Positions 1 through 12,806 of a DNA stretch of 64,000 nt are shown here, piece after piece. How positions within the stretch are numbered: the first letter of the stretch is position 1; each line of letters opens with the position of its first letter. This DNA comes from Cellulosimicrobium funkei (GTDB lineage Bacteria > Actinomycetota > Actinomycetes > Actinomycetales > Cellulomonadaceae): positions 248,001 to 312,000 of the forward strand of contig NZ_SOZH01000003.1 in assembly GCF_004519295.1 (NCBI RefSeq), read 5' to 3'. Made by a program: the position numbers and the translations under genes. The notes under the pieces were generated by a model. The model was not told where the DNA came from, searched no databases, and saw only the letters and a program-made list of their open reading frames with translations.

Positions 1-37
1 GAGGGAACCCTAGGGGTTCGGCACCACGCCTTCCAAA

Positions 38-66
38 TTGCGCGCGGGTGAACTCGGGTGTATACG
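38..66 (+). promoter_or_regulatory. Probable uvrB promoter
   Basis: TTGCGC (38-43), a 17-nt spacer and TATACG (61-66) form a good vegetative-type promoter. It predicts a leader of about 50 nt before the uvrB ATG at 127. No convincing LexA box is seen here, unlike upstream of uvrA. Confidence 0.55.
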
Positions 67-126
67 GTGCGCAGCCCGTCGAGCGCTCCCGCGAACGATG
101 TGGGTGGCTGGACGTACCGTGGTCAC

Positions 127-2235
127 ATGCGTCCCGTGACCGATCTCCAGCGCGCCACCGCTCCGTTCGAGGTCATCTCCGAGTACCAGCCGTCGGGCGA
201 CCAGCCCACGGCCATCGCGGACCTCTCGCAGCGCGTCCGCGCGGGCGAGAAGGACGTCGTGCTGCTCGGCGCCACCGGTACGGGAAAGTCCGCCACGACG
301 GCCTGGCTGATCGAGGAGCTGCAGCGCCCGACGCTCGTCATGGCTCCCAACAAGACGCTCGCCGCGCAGCTCGCCACGGAGTTCCGCGAGCTGCTGCCGA
401 ACAACGCGGTCGAGTACTTCGTCTCGTACTACGACTACTACCAGCCCGAGGCGTACATCGCGCAGACGGACACCTACATCGAGAAGGACTCGTCCATCAA
501 CGACGAGGTGGAGCGGCTGCGCCACTCCGCGACGAGCTCGCTCCTGACGCGCCGGGACGTCGTCGTCGTGGCGTCCGTGTCGTGCATCTACGGCCTGGGC
601 ACTCCGCAGGAGTACGTCGACCGGATGGTGCGCCTCGACGTCGGGATGCAGGTGGAGCGTGACGACCTGCTGCGGCAGTTCGTCACGATGCAGTACACGC
701 GCAACGACATGGCGTTCACGCGCGGCACGTTCCGCGTGCGCGGCGACACGGTCGAGATCATCCCGGTCTACGAGGAGCTCGCGGTCCGTATCGAGTTCTT
801 CGGCGACGAGATCGAGAGCATCCAGACGCTGCACCCCCTCACGGGGGAGGTCATCCGCTCCGAGCCGAGCATCCACGTGTTCCCCGCGACGCACTACGTC
901 GCCGGCCCGGAGCGCATGGAGCGCGCGATCTCCTCGATCGAGGCCGAGCTCACGGAGCGGCTCGACGAGCTCGAGCGGCAGAACAAGCTGCTCGAGGCGC
1001 AGCGGCTGCGCATGCGCACCACCTACGACATCGAGATGATGCGCCAGATCGGCACGTGCTCCGGGATCGAGAACTACTCCCGGCACATCGACGGCCGCGA
1101 GGCGGGGTCGCCCCCGAACACCCTGCTCGACTACTTCCCGGAGGACTTCCTCCTCGTCATCGACGAGTCGCACGTGACCGTGCCGCAGATCGGCGCGATG
1201 TTCGAGGGGGACATGTCGCGCAAGCGCAGCCTGGTGGACCACGGGTTCCGCCTGCCGAGCGCGATGGACAACCGCCCGCTGCGGTGGGAGGAGTTCGTCG
1301 AGCGCATCGGCCAGACCGTGTACCTGTCGGCCACGCCGGGCGACTACGAGCTCTCGATGGCGGACGGCGTGGTCGAGCAGATCATCCGCCCCACAGGCCT
1401 CGTCGACCCCGAGGTGATCGTCAAGCCGACCACCGGCCAGATCGACGACCTCCTGCACGAGATCCGCGAGCGGGTCGACCGTGACGAGCGCGTGCTGGTC
1501 ACGACGCTCACCAAGAAGATGGCCGAGGACCTCACGGACTACCTGCTCGAGAAGGACGTCCGGGTCCGCTACCTCCACTCCGAGGTCGACACGCTGCGCC
1601 GCGTCGAGCTGCTGCGCGAGCTGCGCCTCGGCGAGTACGACGTCCTCGTCGGCATCAACCTGCTGCGCGAGGGCCTCGACCTGCCCGAGGTCTCGCTCGT
1701 CGCGATCCTCGACGCCGACAAGGAGGGCTTCCTGCGCTCGCCCAAGTCGCTCATCCAGACGATCGGCCGCGCGGCCCGCAACGTGTCCGGCCAGGTGCAC
1801 ATGTACGCGGACCGGATCACGCCGGCGATGGCCGCGGCGATCGAGGAGACCGAGCGTCGCCGCGAGAAGCAGATCGCGTACAACACCGAGCACGGCGTCG
1901 ACCCGACGCCGCTGCGCAAGCGCATCTCCGACGTGACCGACATGCTCGCGCGCGAGGACGTGGACACCGCCGAGCTCCTGGCCGGCGGCTACCGCCAGCC
2001 GGGCAAGGGTGCCAAGGGCAAGGCCCCGGTACCGGGCGGGCCGAAGGAGGGCGCGTCGTCGGGCAACCGGCTCGCGGGCGCCGCGGCGAGCGACCTCGCG
2101 GAGCTCATCCAGGAGCTGAGCGACCAGATGCACGCGGCCGCGGGCGAGCTCCAGTTCGAGCTCGCGGCCCGGCTGCGCGACGAGATCTCGGGGCTCAAGA
2201 AGGAGCTGCGCCAGATGCACGCCGCGACGGCCTGA
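127..2235 (+). CDS. uvrB: UvrABC system protein B
   Basis: Damage-verifying helicase-like subunit of nucleotide excision repair; it receives DNA from UvrA and recruits UvrC. The 702-residue product has Walker A GATGTGKS (about residues 48-55), the tyrosine-rich beta-hairpin around [14 protein letters not shown], the helicase motif [18 protein letters not shown], and a C-terminal UVR domain (about 660-695) that contacts UvrC. Length is normal for the family. An in-frame ATG lies at 58, but homology starts after 127 and the promoter at 38-66 suits the later start. uvrA and uvrC follow on the same strand but are separate transcription units. Confidence 0.97.
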   Translation: MRPVTDLQRATAPFEVISEYQPSGDQPTAIADLSQRVRAGEKDVVLLGATGTGKSATTAWLIEELQRPTLVMAPNKTLAAQLATEFRELLPNNAVEYFVSYYDYYQPEAYIAQTDTYIEKDSSINDEVERLRHSATSSLLTRRDVVVVASVSCIYGLGTPQEYVDRMVRLDVGMQVERDDLLRQFVTMQYTRNDMAFTRGTFRVRGDTVEIIPVYEELAVRIEFFGDEIESIQTLHPLTGEVIRSEPSIHVFPATHYVAGPERMERAISSIEAELTERLDELERQNKLLEAQRLRMRTTYDIEMMRQIGTCSGIENYSRHIDGREAGSPPNTLLDYFPEDFLLVIDESHVTVPQIGAMFEGDMSRKRSLVDHGFRLPSAMDNRPLRWEEFVERIGQTVYLSATPGDYELSMADGVVEQIIRPTGLVDPEVIVKPTTGQIDDLLHEIRERVDRDERVLVTTLTKKMAEDLTDYLLEKDVRVRYLHSEVDTLRRVELLRELRLGEYDVLVGINLLREGLDLPEVSLVAILDADKEGFLRSPKSLIQTIGRAARNVSGQVHMYADRITPAMAAAIEETERRREKQIAYNTEHGVDPTPLRKRISDVTDMLAREDVDTAELLAGGYRQPGKGAKGKAPVPGGPKEGASSGNRLAGAAASDLAELIQELSDQMHAAAGELQFELAARLRDEISGLKKELRQMHAATA

Positions 2236-2265
2236 CCGGTCCTGGGGGGGGCCGGCCGGGCGTCG

Positions 2266-2283
2266 CCGCGGGCGCGCCCGCGG
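2266..2283 (+). terminator. GC hairpin after uvrB
   Basis: A perfect 18-bp palindrome CCGCGGGCGCGCCCGCGG lies 30 nt after the uvrB stop and ahead of the riboswitch. It has no T-run, as is common for actinobacterial hairpin terminators. Confidence 0.45.
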
Positions 2284-2339
2284 AACAGTCCACGGTGGCG
2301 TGGTGTTGTCACGCGTGCAGGAGCGATGGCCTATGCTGG

Positions 2340-2502
2340 CTCCTCAGCGAGGGGGAGTATTCCCACACGGTGATGTCGTCATCACGGTCGGCGCAGTCGT
2401 CGGCCCGGTGTCACCGGTCCCGCAACCACCAGCCCGCGTCTCGGACGCGCGCGCATGGCGGTGCGTGGCGGAAGAGACCTTCGGTACTCAGTGCTACGTA
2501 CC
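2340..2502 (+). promoter_or_regulatory. yybP-ykoY (Mn2+) riboswitch upstream of terC genes
   Basis: The leader holds the two conserved halves of the yybP-ykoY aptamer: GGGGGAGTATTCCC (about 2351-2364) and GAAGAGACCTTC (2471-2482), which can pair through the AGGGG/CCTTC segments. A short hairpin (GGTAC 2483-2487 with GTACC 2498-2502) sits just before the GGAGGT ribosome site (2503-2508), so control at translation initiation is plausible. This RNA class senses Mn2+ and commonly precedes TerC/Alx, MntP and P-type ATPase genes, which fits the gene that follows. Boundaries are approximate. Confidence 0.85.
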
Positions 2503-2514
2503 GGAGGTTTCTGC

Positions 2515-3513
2515 ATGGACGTCCCCGTCTGGGCCTGGCTCGTCACCATCGGCGTGATCCTCGCGATGCTCGCCGTCGACTACGTCGGCCACGTGCGCAC
2601 GCCGCACGCCCCGAGCCTGCGCGAGGCCAGCTGGTGGTCCGCGGGCTACGTCGCCGTCGCGGTGCTGTTCGGCGGCATCGTCTGGGCCGTCTGGGGCTCG
2701 ACGTACGGCGGCGAGTACTTCGCCGGCTACATCACCGAGAAGAGCCTGTCGGTCGACAACCTCTTCGTCTTCGTGCTCATCATGACGAGCTTCCGCGTCC
2801 CGCGGCTGTACCAGCAGAAGGTGCTGCTGATCGGCATCACGATCGCGCTCGTCCTGCGGACGGTCTTCATCCTCCTGGGCGCCGCCCTCATCGAGAACTT
2901 CAGCTGGATCTTCTACGTCTTCGGCGCGTTCCTGCTGTACACCGCGTGGACGCAGGTGAAGGCGGGCTCCGGTCACGACGAGGAGTTTCACGAGAACGGC
3001 GCGCTCAAGCTGACCCGCCGCCTGTTCCCGACGACGGAGACGTACGTCGAGGACAAGATGACGACCAAGATCGACGGGAAGCGCTTCATCACCCCGATGC
3101 TCATCGTCATGATCGCGATCGGCAGCGCCGACCTGCTGTTCGCCGTCGACTCGATCCCCGCGATCTTCGGCCTCACGCAGGAGACGTACCTCGTGTTCGC
3201 GGCCAACGCGTTCTCGCTGCTCGGCCTGCGCCAGCTCTACTTCCTCATCGACGGCCTGCTGGACCGCCTCGTCTACCTCGCCTACGGCCTCGCCGCGATC
3301 CTCGGCTTCATCGGCGTGAAGCTGCTCATCCACGCGCTGCACAAGAACGAGGTGCCGTTCATCAACGGCGGTGAGCACATCACCGTCATCCCGGAGATCC
3401 CGACCGCCCTGTCCCTCGGGTTCATCGTCGTCGTGCTCACGATCACCACGGTCGCGAGCCTTGCCAAGGACCGCGCCGACCGTCGACGCGAGGCCGAGAT
3501 CTCGGAGGGCTAA
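2515..3513 (+). CDS. TerC family integral membrane protein (first of tandem pair)
   Basis: Polytopic TerC/Alx-type protein of 332 residues, a family linked to Mn2+ efflux and metallation of secreted enzymes. Conserved TerC signatures are visible: SLSVDNLFVFV, the IGSADLLFAVDSIPAIFGLT segment with its acidic metal-site residues, and NAFSLLGLRQLYF. Several hydrophobic helices span the length. The ATG at 2515 has an ideal GGAGGT 6 nt upstream; an in-frame ATG at 2455 lies inside the riboswitch and is rejected. A second TerC gene starts 6 bp after the stop, so both are probably cotranscribed under the riboswitch. Mn2+ export is inferred from family and leader. Confidence 0.93.
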   Translation: MDVPVWAWLVTIGVILAMLAVDYVGHVRTPHAPSLREASWWSAGYVAVAVLFGGIVWAVWGSTYGGEYFAGYITEKSLSVDNLFVFVLIMTSFRVPRLYQQKVLLIGITIALVLRTVFILLGAALIENFSWIFYVFGAFLLYTAWTQVKAGSGHDEEFHENGALKLTRRLFPTTETYVEDKMTTKIDGKRFITPMLIVMIAIGSADLLFAVDSIPAIFGLTQETYLVFAANAFSLLGLRQLYFLIDGLLDRLVYLAYGLAAILGFIGVKLLIHALHKNEVPFINGGEHITVIPEIPTALSLGFIVVVLTITTVASLAKDRADRRREAEISEG

Positions 3514-3519
3514 CCACCG

Positions 3520-4653
3520 ATGGTTCACGAACTTCCCGTCTGGTTCGAGTGGGCGTCGCTGTCGGCGCTCGCCGTCCTGCTCCTCGTCGACCTGTTCGTC
3601 GTCGGGCGCCGGCCGCACGTCCCGTCCATGCGCGAGAGCGCGCTGTGGGTCGGGTTCTACGTCGCGCTCGCGCTCGTCTTCGGGGCGGTCGTCGGAGCGG
3701 TGGGGGGCGCGGCACCGGCCGGGGAGTTCTACGCCGGGTGGCTCACCGAGTACAGCCTTTCGGTGGACAACCTGTTCGTGTTCGTCATCATCATGGCGCG
3801 CTTCGCGGTCCCGCGGGAGCAGCAGCAGCGCGTCCTCATGGTCGGGATCATCGTCGCGCTCGTCCTGCGGGGAGGGTTCATCCTGGCGGGCGCGGCGATC
3901 ATCTCGCAGTTCGTCTGGGTGTTCTACCTGTTCGGCGCGTTCCTCGTGTACACGGCGATCAAGCTCGTGGCGGGCGGCGACGAGCCCGAGGAGTACCACG
4001 AGAACCGCGCCGTCCGGGCGCTGCGCCGGGTCCTGCCGCTCGGCACCCGGTACGACGGCGGCCGGCTGCGCACGGTCGAGGACGGCAAGCGGGTGTTCAC
4101 GCCGCTCGTCGTCGTGTTCCTCGCGATCGGCAGCACCGACCTGCTGTTCGCGTTCGACTCCATCCCGGCCATCTTCGGGCTCACGCAGGACCCGTTCATC
4201 GTCTTCACGACGAACGTCTTCGCCCTCATGGGGCTGCGCCAGCTCTACTTCCTGCTGGGCGGTCTGCTCGAGCGGCTGGTCTACCTGCCGATCGGCCTGG
4301 CCGTCATCCTCGGGTTCATCGGCGTCAAGCTCATCCTCGAGGCGCTGCACGAGAACACGCTGCCGTTCATCAACGGCGGCGAGCACCTCGAGGCGGTGCC
4401 GACGGTCCCCATCTGGCTCTCGCTCGTGGTGATCGTCGGGGCGCTCGCGGTCACGACCGTCGCGAGCCTGCTGCGCACCCGTGCGCTGCACGCACGGAGC
4501 GAGCCGGCGGACGGCGAGGAGCCCGGGACCGCGGCGTCGTCCACGGAGGACGTCACGGAGGACGCCACGGAGACCGTGACCGACGAGGCGCCCGCCGCGG
4601 GGGAGACCCCGCCGCAGAGCGGCGGGGTCCCTCGTGGGGGCGCCGCGCGCTAG
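3520..4653 (+). CDS. TerC family integral membrane protein (second of tandem pair)
   Basis: Paralogue of the preceding protein, 377 residues, with the same signatures (SLSVDNLFVFV, IGSTDLLFAFDSIPAIFGLT, NVFALMGLRQLYF). It differs by a longer acidic, Glu/Asp/Ala/Thr-rich C-terminal tail (about the last 55 residues) likely to be cytoplasmic and disordered. It begins 6 bp after the first gene's stop, indicating cotranscription. Two TerC copies behind one Mn2+ riboswitch suggests a heteromeric pair or division of labour; which is not shown by sequence. Confidence 0.93.
   Translation: MVHELPVWFEWASLSALAVLLLVDLFVVGRRPHVPSMRESALWVGFYVALALVFGAVVGAVGGAAPAGEFYAGWLTEYSLSVDNLFVFVIIMARFAVPREQQQRVLMVGIIVALVLRGGFILAGAAIISQFVWVFYLFGAFLVYTAIKLVAGGDEPEEYHENRAVRALRRVLPLGTRYDGGRLRTVEDGKRVFTPLVVVFLAIGSTDLLFAFDSIPAIFGLTQDPFIVFTTNVFALMGLRQLYFLLGGLLERLVYLPIGLAVILGFIGVKLILEALHENTLPFINGGEHLEAVPTVPIWLSLVVIVGALAVTTVASLLRTRALHARSEPADGEEPGTAASSTEDVTEDATETVTDEAPAAGETPPQSGGVPRGGAAR
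4605..4629 (+). terminator. Hairpin at the 3' end of the second terC gene
   Basis: An 11-bp perfect stem (GACCCCGCCGC with GCGGCGGGGTC, 3-nt loop) lies inside the last codons of the gene, 24 bp before its stop. It could end transcription only after most of the coding region, or fold the tail mRNA; no T-run follows. Confidence 0.35.
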
Positions 4654-4695
4654 CGCCCGGCCAGGAGGGCGGTGCCGGCGAGCGCGCGGCCCGGC

Positions 4696-4995
4696 TCAGA
4701 CGCGGTCCGCCCAGTCGCCGATCACCGGCGACCACGGGCGGACCGCGCGCTGTGCGACCAGCCCGGCGCGCGCGAAGGGGTCCTCGTCGAGGACCGCGGC
4801 GACGGCATCGGGCGTCTCCCCGTCGAGGACGAGCAGCGCTCCGGCGGGCGCGTCCTCGTGGGCGGGAAGCGGACCGGAGGCGAGCAGCGTGCCCCGGGTG
4901 TGGAGGTCGGCGAGGAACGCGCGGTGCTCGGGTCGCAGGGCGTCGAGCTCGGCGCTGCGGTCGGCGTAGACGTAGGTGACGGCGTGGATCGGCAT
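4696..4995 (-). CDS. YciI family protein
   Basis: Small dimeric alpha/beta-barrel protein of 99 residues. It shows YciI family features: an N-terminal beta strand, the HRAFLADLHTRG segment with the conserved His, LLASGPL, and a C-terminal proline-tipped segment RPWSPVIGDW. No enzymatic role is firmly established for most members. It is transcribed toward the terC pair and away from the MBL gene's 3' end; no operon partner is evident. Confidence 0.88.
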   Translation of the reverse strand: MPIHAVTYVYADRSAELDALRPEHRAFLADLHTRGTLLASGPLPAHEDAPAGALLVLDGETPDAVAAVLDEDPFARAGLVAQRAVRPWSPVIGDWADRV

Positions 4996-5102
4996 GGAAC
5001 CAGTGAACCAGGCCGGCCCGACGGCGCGGGGCGGGGTCCGCGCCTCGGCTGCGCCCCGTGCTGCCTGCCGCCCGCTACCGGTCCCGCGCCACCGGCCACG
5101 CG

Positions 5103-5810
5103 CTACCAGCCCCGCTCACGCCACTCGGCGAGGTGCGGCCGCTCGGCACCGAGCGTCGTGTCGGCGCCGTGACCGGGATAGGCCCACGTGGCGTCGTCGA
5201 ACCGGTCGAAGACCCGCTCGACGACGTCGGACAGCAGGCTCGCGAACCGCGCCGGGTCGCGGTCGGTGTTCCCGACCCCGCCGGGGAAGAGCGAGTCCCC
5301 GGTGAACAGGTGCACCCGGCCGGGCGCGGCCTCGGGCTCGGCGACGTCGTCCGGCTCGCGGTAGGCGAGGGCGACGGATCCCGGCGTGTGCCCGCGCAGC
5401 GCCACGACCTCGAGGTCGATCGCGCCCACCCGCAGTACGTCCCCGTGGCGTAGGCGGCGCTCGACGGGTACGCCGGACGCCGCGGCGACCGCGTCCGCGT
5501 CGGGCTCGCCGGCAGCCGACCACGCGCCCGTCGCACCGACGACCGGCGCGAGCGCCCGGAGATGGTCGGCGTGCCGGTGCGTCGTGACGACGCCGTCGAG
5601 CCGTCCCGACGGCGAGCCCGCCCGCACGAGGCCGAGCACGTCGTCGGGCGCGTCGGCGGCGTCGACGAGGAGCTGGGCGCCGGTGCGCCGGCACGTGAGG
5701 AGATAGACGTCGTTGGCGAGCGGCCCGACGGCGAGCTTGCGGATCTCGACCTCGTCGAGGCGTCGCAGGTCGTGCGGGCCGCCGACGGCGACCTGTCCGG
5801 TGTACGTCAT
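5103..5810 (-). CDS. MBL-fold metallo-hydrolase (glyoxalase II-like)
   Basis: Zn-dependent hydrolase of 235 residues. The MBL signature THRHADH is at about residues 77-83, followed by GHTPGSVAL (about 140-148), a [13 protein letters not shown] loop and a C-terminal PGHG, the usual metal ligands of glyoxalase II-like proteins. It may hydrolyse a thioester or related metabolite; the substrate cannot be named. The ATG at 5808-5810 is preceded at 6 nt by CACACT, so the mRNA may be leaderless. It diverges from uvrA. Confidence 0.88.
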   Translation of the reverse strand: MTYTGQVAVGGPHDLRRLDEVEIRKLAVGPLANDVYLLTCRRTGAQLLVDAADAPDDVLGLVRAGSPSGRLDGVVTTHRHADHLRALAPVVGATGAWSAAGEPDADAVAAASGVPVERRLRHGDVLRVGAIDLEVVALRGHTPGSVALAYREPDDVAEPEAAPGRVHLFTGDSLFPGGVGNTDRDPARFASLLSDVVERVFDRFDDATWAYPGHGADTTLGAERPHLAEWRERGW

Positions 5811-5939
5811 GCGCCCAGTGTGCCGTCCGCTCGCGGCGGGCAGCGCGCCGCGACCCCGGCCGCGGTGACCCGGGTCACGGCGGAGAGCCCGGACGTGGGG
5901 CGCTCGTGTGCGTTCGCCGGGTGCCGTGCGGAGGTGACG

Positions 5940-5955
5940 TCGAACACCTGTGCGA
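5940..5955 (+). promoter_or_regulatory. LexA (SOS) box upstream of uvrA
   Basis: TCGAACACCTGTGCGA differs at one base from the actinobacterial SOS consensus TCGAAC-N4-GTTCGA. It ends 17 nt before the uvrA -10 box and would cover the -35 region, the right position for LexA repression. Confidence 0.75.
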
Positions 5956-5972
5956 GTGTGGGTGGTCCGCCG

Positions 5973-5978
5973 TACGAT
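5973..5978 (+). promoter_or_regulatory. uvrA -10 box
   Basis: TACGAT lies 6 nt before the GTG start at 5985, so transcription would begin at or next to the start codon. No Shine-Dalgarno sequence precedes the GTG. A leaderless, LexA-controlled message is the simplest reading. Confidence 0.55.
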
Positions 5979-5984
5979 GCTGCG

Positions 5985-8981
<2,997 letters not shown>

Positions 8982-8994
8982 CCACGGAGTGGCA

Positions 8995-9023
8995 CGGGTG
9001 CGGGTCGACCAGGCCCGCACCCG
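8995..9023. terminator. Convergent terminator between uvrA and the OsmC gene
   Basis: CGGGTGCGGG and CCCGCACCCG form a 10-bp stem with a 9-nt loop, 13 nt after the uvrA stop and 44 nt from the end of the opposing gene. It could serve both directions. Confidence 0.5.
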
Positions 9024-9066
9024 CGCGGCGTGCTCGGCGCTCGCCGCGTGCTCGCCGCGCCCGGCG

Positions 9067-9552
9067 TCAGGCGGCGGCGCGCCGGGCGGGCGGCGGCTCG
9101 ACGAGCACGCGGAAGTTCACCGAGCGCGCGATGAAGCAGTGGTCGTGCGCGCGCTGGTGGAGGGCCGCCAGCGCCGCCTCGTCCGTGCCGGGTCCGTCGT
9201 CGACCACCACGCGCGGGTGCAGCGTGACGTCCGTGAACTGGCCCTCGCCCCCGGACTCGACCCGCATGGTGCCGGTCGCGTCGTCGACGTACTCGCGCAC
9301 GACGACGCCCGCCGCCGCCGCGAGGTGGAGGAACCACAGCATGTGGCACTGCGACAGGCTCGCGAGGAACAGCTCCTCGGGGCTGTACCGGGTCGGGTCG
9401 CCGCGGAACGCCGGGTCCGCGGAGCCAGGCAGCGGCGGCCTCCCGTCGAGGAGCACCTCGTGGTCGCGGCTGTAGGCGGTGTAGGACGCGGTGCCGCGGT
9501 CGCCCGCGCCGGTCCAGCGGGTCGTCGCGGCGTAGCCGTGCTGTGCGCTCAT
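9067..9552 (-). CDS. OsmC family protein
   Basis: OsmC/Ohr-fold thiol peroxidase-like protein of 161 residues. The two conserved cysteines of the family are present: SLSQCHMLW (about residue 97) and DHCFIARS (about residue 141), together with PEELFLASL. Family members reduce organic hydroperoxides as dimers. The first ATG at 9561 gives MAAMSAQ; the second, at 9552, matches the family start better. Convergent with uvrA and divergent from uvrC. Confidence 0.9.
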   Translation of the reverse strand: MSAQHGYAATTRWTGAGDRGTASYTAYSRDHEVLLDGRPPLPGSADPAFRGDPTRYSPEELFLASLSQCHMLWFLHLAAAAGVVVREYVDDATGTMRVESGGEGQFTDVTLHPRVVVDDGPGTDEAALAALHQRAHDHCFIARSVNFRVLVEPPPARRAAA

Positions 9553-9672
9553 GGCCGCCACCCTAACGGCCGGTGACGCGCGTCACACGGCGCCGTCCCC
9601 GCGCCACCGCGTCCGTCGTCCCGCGTCCCCGCGTCGCCCCACACCCGAGCCACCGGCGTCGGTGGCCTGACC

Positions 9673-9678
9673 TAGGCT
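9673..9678 (+). promoter_or_regulatory. uvrC -10 box
   Basis: TAGGCT, a typical actinobacterial -10, lies 7 nt before the uvrC ATG. The GGAG between them would be at or upstream of the transcript start, so the mRNA is probably leaderless. No clear -35. Confidence 0.5.
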
Positions 9679-9685
9679 GGAGAAC

Positions 9686-11800
9686 ATGGCAGATCCCGCG
9701 ACGTACCGCCCTGCGCCGGGGGAGATCCCCACCTCGCCGGGCGTCTACCGGTTCCGCGACGAGCACGGCCGTGTGATCTACGTCGGCAAGGCCAAGAACC
9801 TGCGCGCGCGCCTGTCGAACTACTTCCAGGACGTCGCGAACCTGCACCACCGCACCCAGACGATGGTCACGACGGCCGCGTCGGTCGAGTGGACGGTCGT
9901 CGGCACCGAGGTCGAGGCGCTCGCGCTCGAGTACACGTGGATCAAGGAGTTCGACCCGCGGTTCAACGTCAAGTACCGCGACGACAAGTCGTACCCGTAC
10001 CTCGCGGTGACCATGGGCGAGGAGTTCCCGCGCGCCCAGGTGATGCGCGGCGCGAAGCGGCCCGGCACGCGGTACTTCGGGCCCTACGGCCACGCGTGGG
10101 CGATCCGCGAGACGCTCGACCTCCTGCTGCGGGTGTTCCCCGTGCGCACGTGCTCGGCGGGGGTCTTCAAGCGCGCCCACCAGACGGGCCGGCCGTGCCT
10201 GCTCGGCTACATCGACAAGTGCTCGGCGCCGTGCGTCGGGCGCATCACGCCCGAGGACCACAAGGCGCTCGCCGAGGACTTCTGCGACTTCATGGCGGGC
10301 GACACGCAGCGGTTCGTGCGCCGGCTCGAGCGCAAGATGAACGAGGCCGCAGCCGCGATGGAGTACGAGGCCGCGGCACGCCTGCGCGACGACATCGCCG
10401 CGCTCCAGCGCGCGACGGAGAAGAACGCGGTCGTCCTCGGCGACGGCACCGACGCGGACGTGTTCGCGCTCGTGGGCGACGAGCTCGAGGCGGCCGTCCA
10501 GGTGTTCCACGTGCGCGGCGGTCGCATCCGGGGTCAGCGCGGCTGGATCGTCGAGAAGGTCGAGGACGTCACGGACGCCGAGCTCGTCGAGCACCTGCTC
10601 CAGCAGGTGTACGGCGCGGCGGAGGAGGCCGTGGCGGCGGACGCCGGGACGCGCGCCGGGCGCGACCTCGCGCGCGACGCCGTGCCGCGCGAGGTCCTCG
10701 TCCCCGTCCTGCCGCCGGACACCGACCAGGTCACCACGTGGCTCTCCGGACTGCGGGGCGCGCGGGTCGACGTCCGGGTGCCGCAGCGCGGCGACAAGAA
10801 GGAGCTCGCCGCGACGGTCCGCGCCAACGCGGAGCACGCGCTCGCGCTGCACCGCACGCGGCGCGCGGGCGACCTCACGACCCGCAGCCAGGCGCTGCGC
10901 GAGATCCAGGAGGCGCTCGAGCTCGAGACGGCGCCGCTGCGCATCGAGTGCTACGACGTCTCGCACAACCAGGGCACGTACCAGGTCGCCTCGATGGTGG
11001 TCTTCGAGGACGGGCTCGCGCGCAAGAGCGAGTACCGGCACTTCACGGTCCGCGGCCCGGACGGTGACGGCGCGGCCGACGACACGGCGGCGATGTACGA
11101 GGTGATCTCGCGCCGCTTCAAGCGCTACCTGTCCGACCGCTCGCGCTCGGGCGAGGTCGAGCTGGACCTCGAGGCCGACGACGTCGCCGACGGGTCCGAC
11201 GCCGCGGCGCGCCGGGCGGAGCGTGCCGCGGAGGCGGCGGGCTACGTGCCGCGCAGCGGCGAGGTCGACCCCGACGCCCCCGTGGACCGGCGCGCGCGCT
11301 TCGCGTACCCGCCGAACCTCGTCGTCGTCGACGGCGGGCCGCCGCAGGTCGCCGCCGCAGCGCGCGCCCTGGCCGACCTCGGCATCGACGACGTCGCGCT
11401 GTGCGGCCTCGCCAAGCGGCTCGAGGAGGTCTGGCTGCCGGGGGAGGAGTACCCCGTCATCCTCCAGCGTTCCTCCGAGGGCCTGTACCTGCTCCAGCGC
11501 GTCCGCGACGAGGCGCACCGCTTCGCGATCGCCCAGCACCGCAGGCAGCGCAGCAAGGGCATGACGGCCTCGGCGCTCGACGACGTCCCCGGCCTCGGCC
11601 CGGCGCGACGCACCGCGCTGCTCAAGCACTTCGGCTCCCTCAAGCGGCTGCGCGCCGCGAGCGTCGAGGAGATCGCGAGCGTCCGCGGCATGGGCGAGCG
11701 GACGGCGCAGGCCGTCGTCGCGGCGCTCGGCGGCGGGACCACGGACGACCGGCCCTCGCAGGACACTCCGGCGCAGGACGAGGCCGCGGCCCGCGCGTGA
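9686..11800 (+). CDS. uvrC: UvrABC system protein C
   Basis: Dual-incision nuclease of excision repair, 704 residues. Domains in order: GIY-YIG nuclease ([21 protein letters not shown], residues about 15-35), a Cys-rich linker, the UVR motif around residues 212-245 that binds UvrB, an RNase H-like nuclease with [11 protein letters not shown] (about 418-428), and a C-terminal double helix-hairpin-helix ([10 protein letters not shown]...[10 protein letters not shown]). A long charged insert follows [13 protein letters not shown] within the second nuclease, as often in Actinobacteria. rapZ starts 19 bp downstream, so the group uvrC-rapZ-yvcK-whiA is likely a transcription unit. Confidence 0.97.
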   Translation: MADPATYRPAPGEIPTSPGVYRFRDEHGRVIYVGKAKNLRARLSNYFQDVANLHHRTQTMVTTAASVEWTVVGTEVEALALEYTWIKEFDPRFNVKYRDDKSYPYLAVTMGEEFPRAQVMRGAKRPGTRYFGPYGHAWAIRETLDLLLRVFPVRTCSAGVFKRAHQTGRPCLLGYIDKCSAPCVGRITPEDHKALAEDFCDFMAGDTQRFVRRLERKMNEAAAAMEYEAAARLRDDIAALQRATEKNAVVLGDGTDADVFALVGDELEAAVQVFHVRGGRIRGQRGWIVEKVEDVTDAELVEHLLQQVYGAAEEAVAADAGTRAGRDLARDAVPREVLVPVLPPDTDQVTTWLSGLRGARVDVRVPQRGDKKELAATVRANAEHALALHRTRRAGDLTTRSQALREIQEALELETAPLRIECYDVSHNQGTYQVASMVVFEDGLARKSEYRHFTVRGPDGDGAADDTAAMYEVISRRFKRYLSDRSRSGEVELDLEADDVADGSDAAARRAERAAEAAGYVPRSGEVDPDAPVDRRARFAYPPNLVVVDGGPPQVAAAARALADLGIDDVALCGLAKRLEEVWLPGEEYPVILQRSSEGLYLLQRVRDEAHRFAIAQHRRQRSKGMTASALDDVPGLGPARRTALLKHFGSLKRLRAASVEEIASVRGMGERTAQAVVAALGGGTTDDRPSQDTPAQDEAAARA

Positions 11801-11819
11801 CGGCTGGCATGCTGGGGGC

Positions 11820-12806
11820 ATGACCTCGGAGCCGACCCCGGACCTCAGCCCGCAGGGCCAGCCCGCCCGCGTGCCGGAGCCCTCCCCGACCACCGTCCCC
11901 AGCGGCATCCCCGCGATCGAGGCCGCGACCCACGCCCCCGAGCCGAGCGAGGCCGAGGTGCTCATCATCACGGGCATGTCGGGTGCCGGCCGCACCCGGG
12001 CCGCCGCCGTGCTGGAGGACCTCGACTGGTACGTCGTCGACAACCTGCCGCCGCGCATGATCGTCCCGCTCGTGGACCTCATGACTCGGTCCGGCTCGAC
12101 GCTCGAGCGCATCGCGGCCGTCGTCGACGTGCGCGGGCGCGAGTTCTTCACCGACCTCGTCGAGGTGCTCGACCACCTGCGCCAGAGCGGCGTGTTCTAC
12201 CGCATCCTGTTCCTCGACGCGTCCGACGAGGTGCTCGTGCGGCGCTACGAGCAGGTCCGGCGCCCGCACCCGCTGCAAGGGGAGGGGCGCATCCTCGACG
12301 GTCTCGGCGAGGAGCGCCGTCTGCTCGCGAGCCTGGAGGAGCGGTCCGACGTCGTCATCGACACGTCCGAGCTCACCGTGCACGACCTCGCGCGCGAGGT
12401 GCGCGCCGCCGTCGCCGACGGAACGCCGGAGACGCTGCGCATCAACGTCGTCTCGTTCGGGTTCAAGTACGGGCTGCCGCTCGACGCGGACCACGTGGTC
12501 GACGTGCGGTTCCTCGCCAACCCCTACTGGATCACCGAGCTGCGCCACCTCACCGGCCGGGACGCGCCCGTTCGCGACTACGTGCTCGGGCGCCCCGGCG
12601 CGCTCGAGTTCGTCGACCGGTACGTGAACGCGCTCGAGCCCGTGCTGGCCGGCTACCTGGGGGAGGAGAAGCGGTACGTGACCATCGCCGTCGGCTGCAC
12701 GGGCGGCAAGCACCGGTCCGTCGCGATCAGCGAGGCGATAGCCGCACGCCTGCGCGCCCAGGGGCAGCGCGTCATCGTCACGGCCCGCGACCTCGGCAAG
12801 GAGTGA
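11820..12806 (+). CDS. rapZ: RNase adapter protein RapZ (YvcJ family)
   Basis: P-loop nucleotide-binding protein of 328 residues. The Walker A position reads GMSGAGRTR, with Arg where Lys is classical; to my recollection this is usual among actinobacterial members. Also visible are YVVDNLPP, DVRGREFF, RRPHPL and the C-terminal GCTGGKHRSVA motif. A 45-residue Pro/Thr/Glu-rich N-terminal extension precedes the fold. In E. coli RapZ controls GlmS through sRNA decay; that role is not established in Actinobacteria. The stop overlaps the yvcK GTG by 4 bp (GTGA). Confidence 0.95.
   Translation: MTSEPTPDLSPQGQPARVPEPSPTTVPSGIPAIEAATHAPEPSEAEVLIITGMSGAGRTRAAAVLEDLDWYVVDNLPPRMIVPLVDLMTRSGSTLERIAAVVDVRGREFFTDLVEVLDHLRQSGVFYRILFLDASDEVLVRRYEQVRRPHPLQGEGRILDGLGEERRLLASLEERSDVVIDTSELTVHDLAREVRAAVADGTPETLRINVVSFGFKYGLPLDADHVVDVRFLANPYWITELRHLTGRDAPVRDYVLGRPGALEFVDRYVNALEPVLAGYLGEEKRYVTIAVGCTGGKHRSVAISEAIAARLRAQGQRVIVTARDLGKE

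Noticed and set aside
60-126. LexA box upstream of uvrB
   Set aside because: TCGAGCGCTCCCGCGAACGA has a half-site-like piece, but spacing and second half do not fit the consensus.
10-2220. Very long minus-strand open frame opposite uvrB
   Set aside because: High GC removes stop codons on the antisense strand; the composition is Arg/Leu/Asp/Val-biased with no motif. The same applies to the long antisense frames opposite uvrA, uvrC, whiA, tkt and ctaB.
11940-12010. Loss of Walker A lysine in RapZ as a defect
   Set aside because: Arg at this place is, to my recollection, usual in actinobacterial RapZ, so it is not taken as inactivation.
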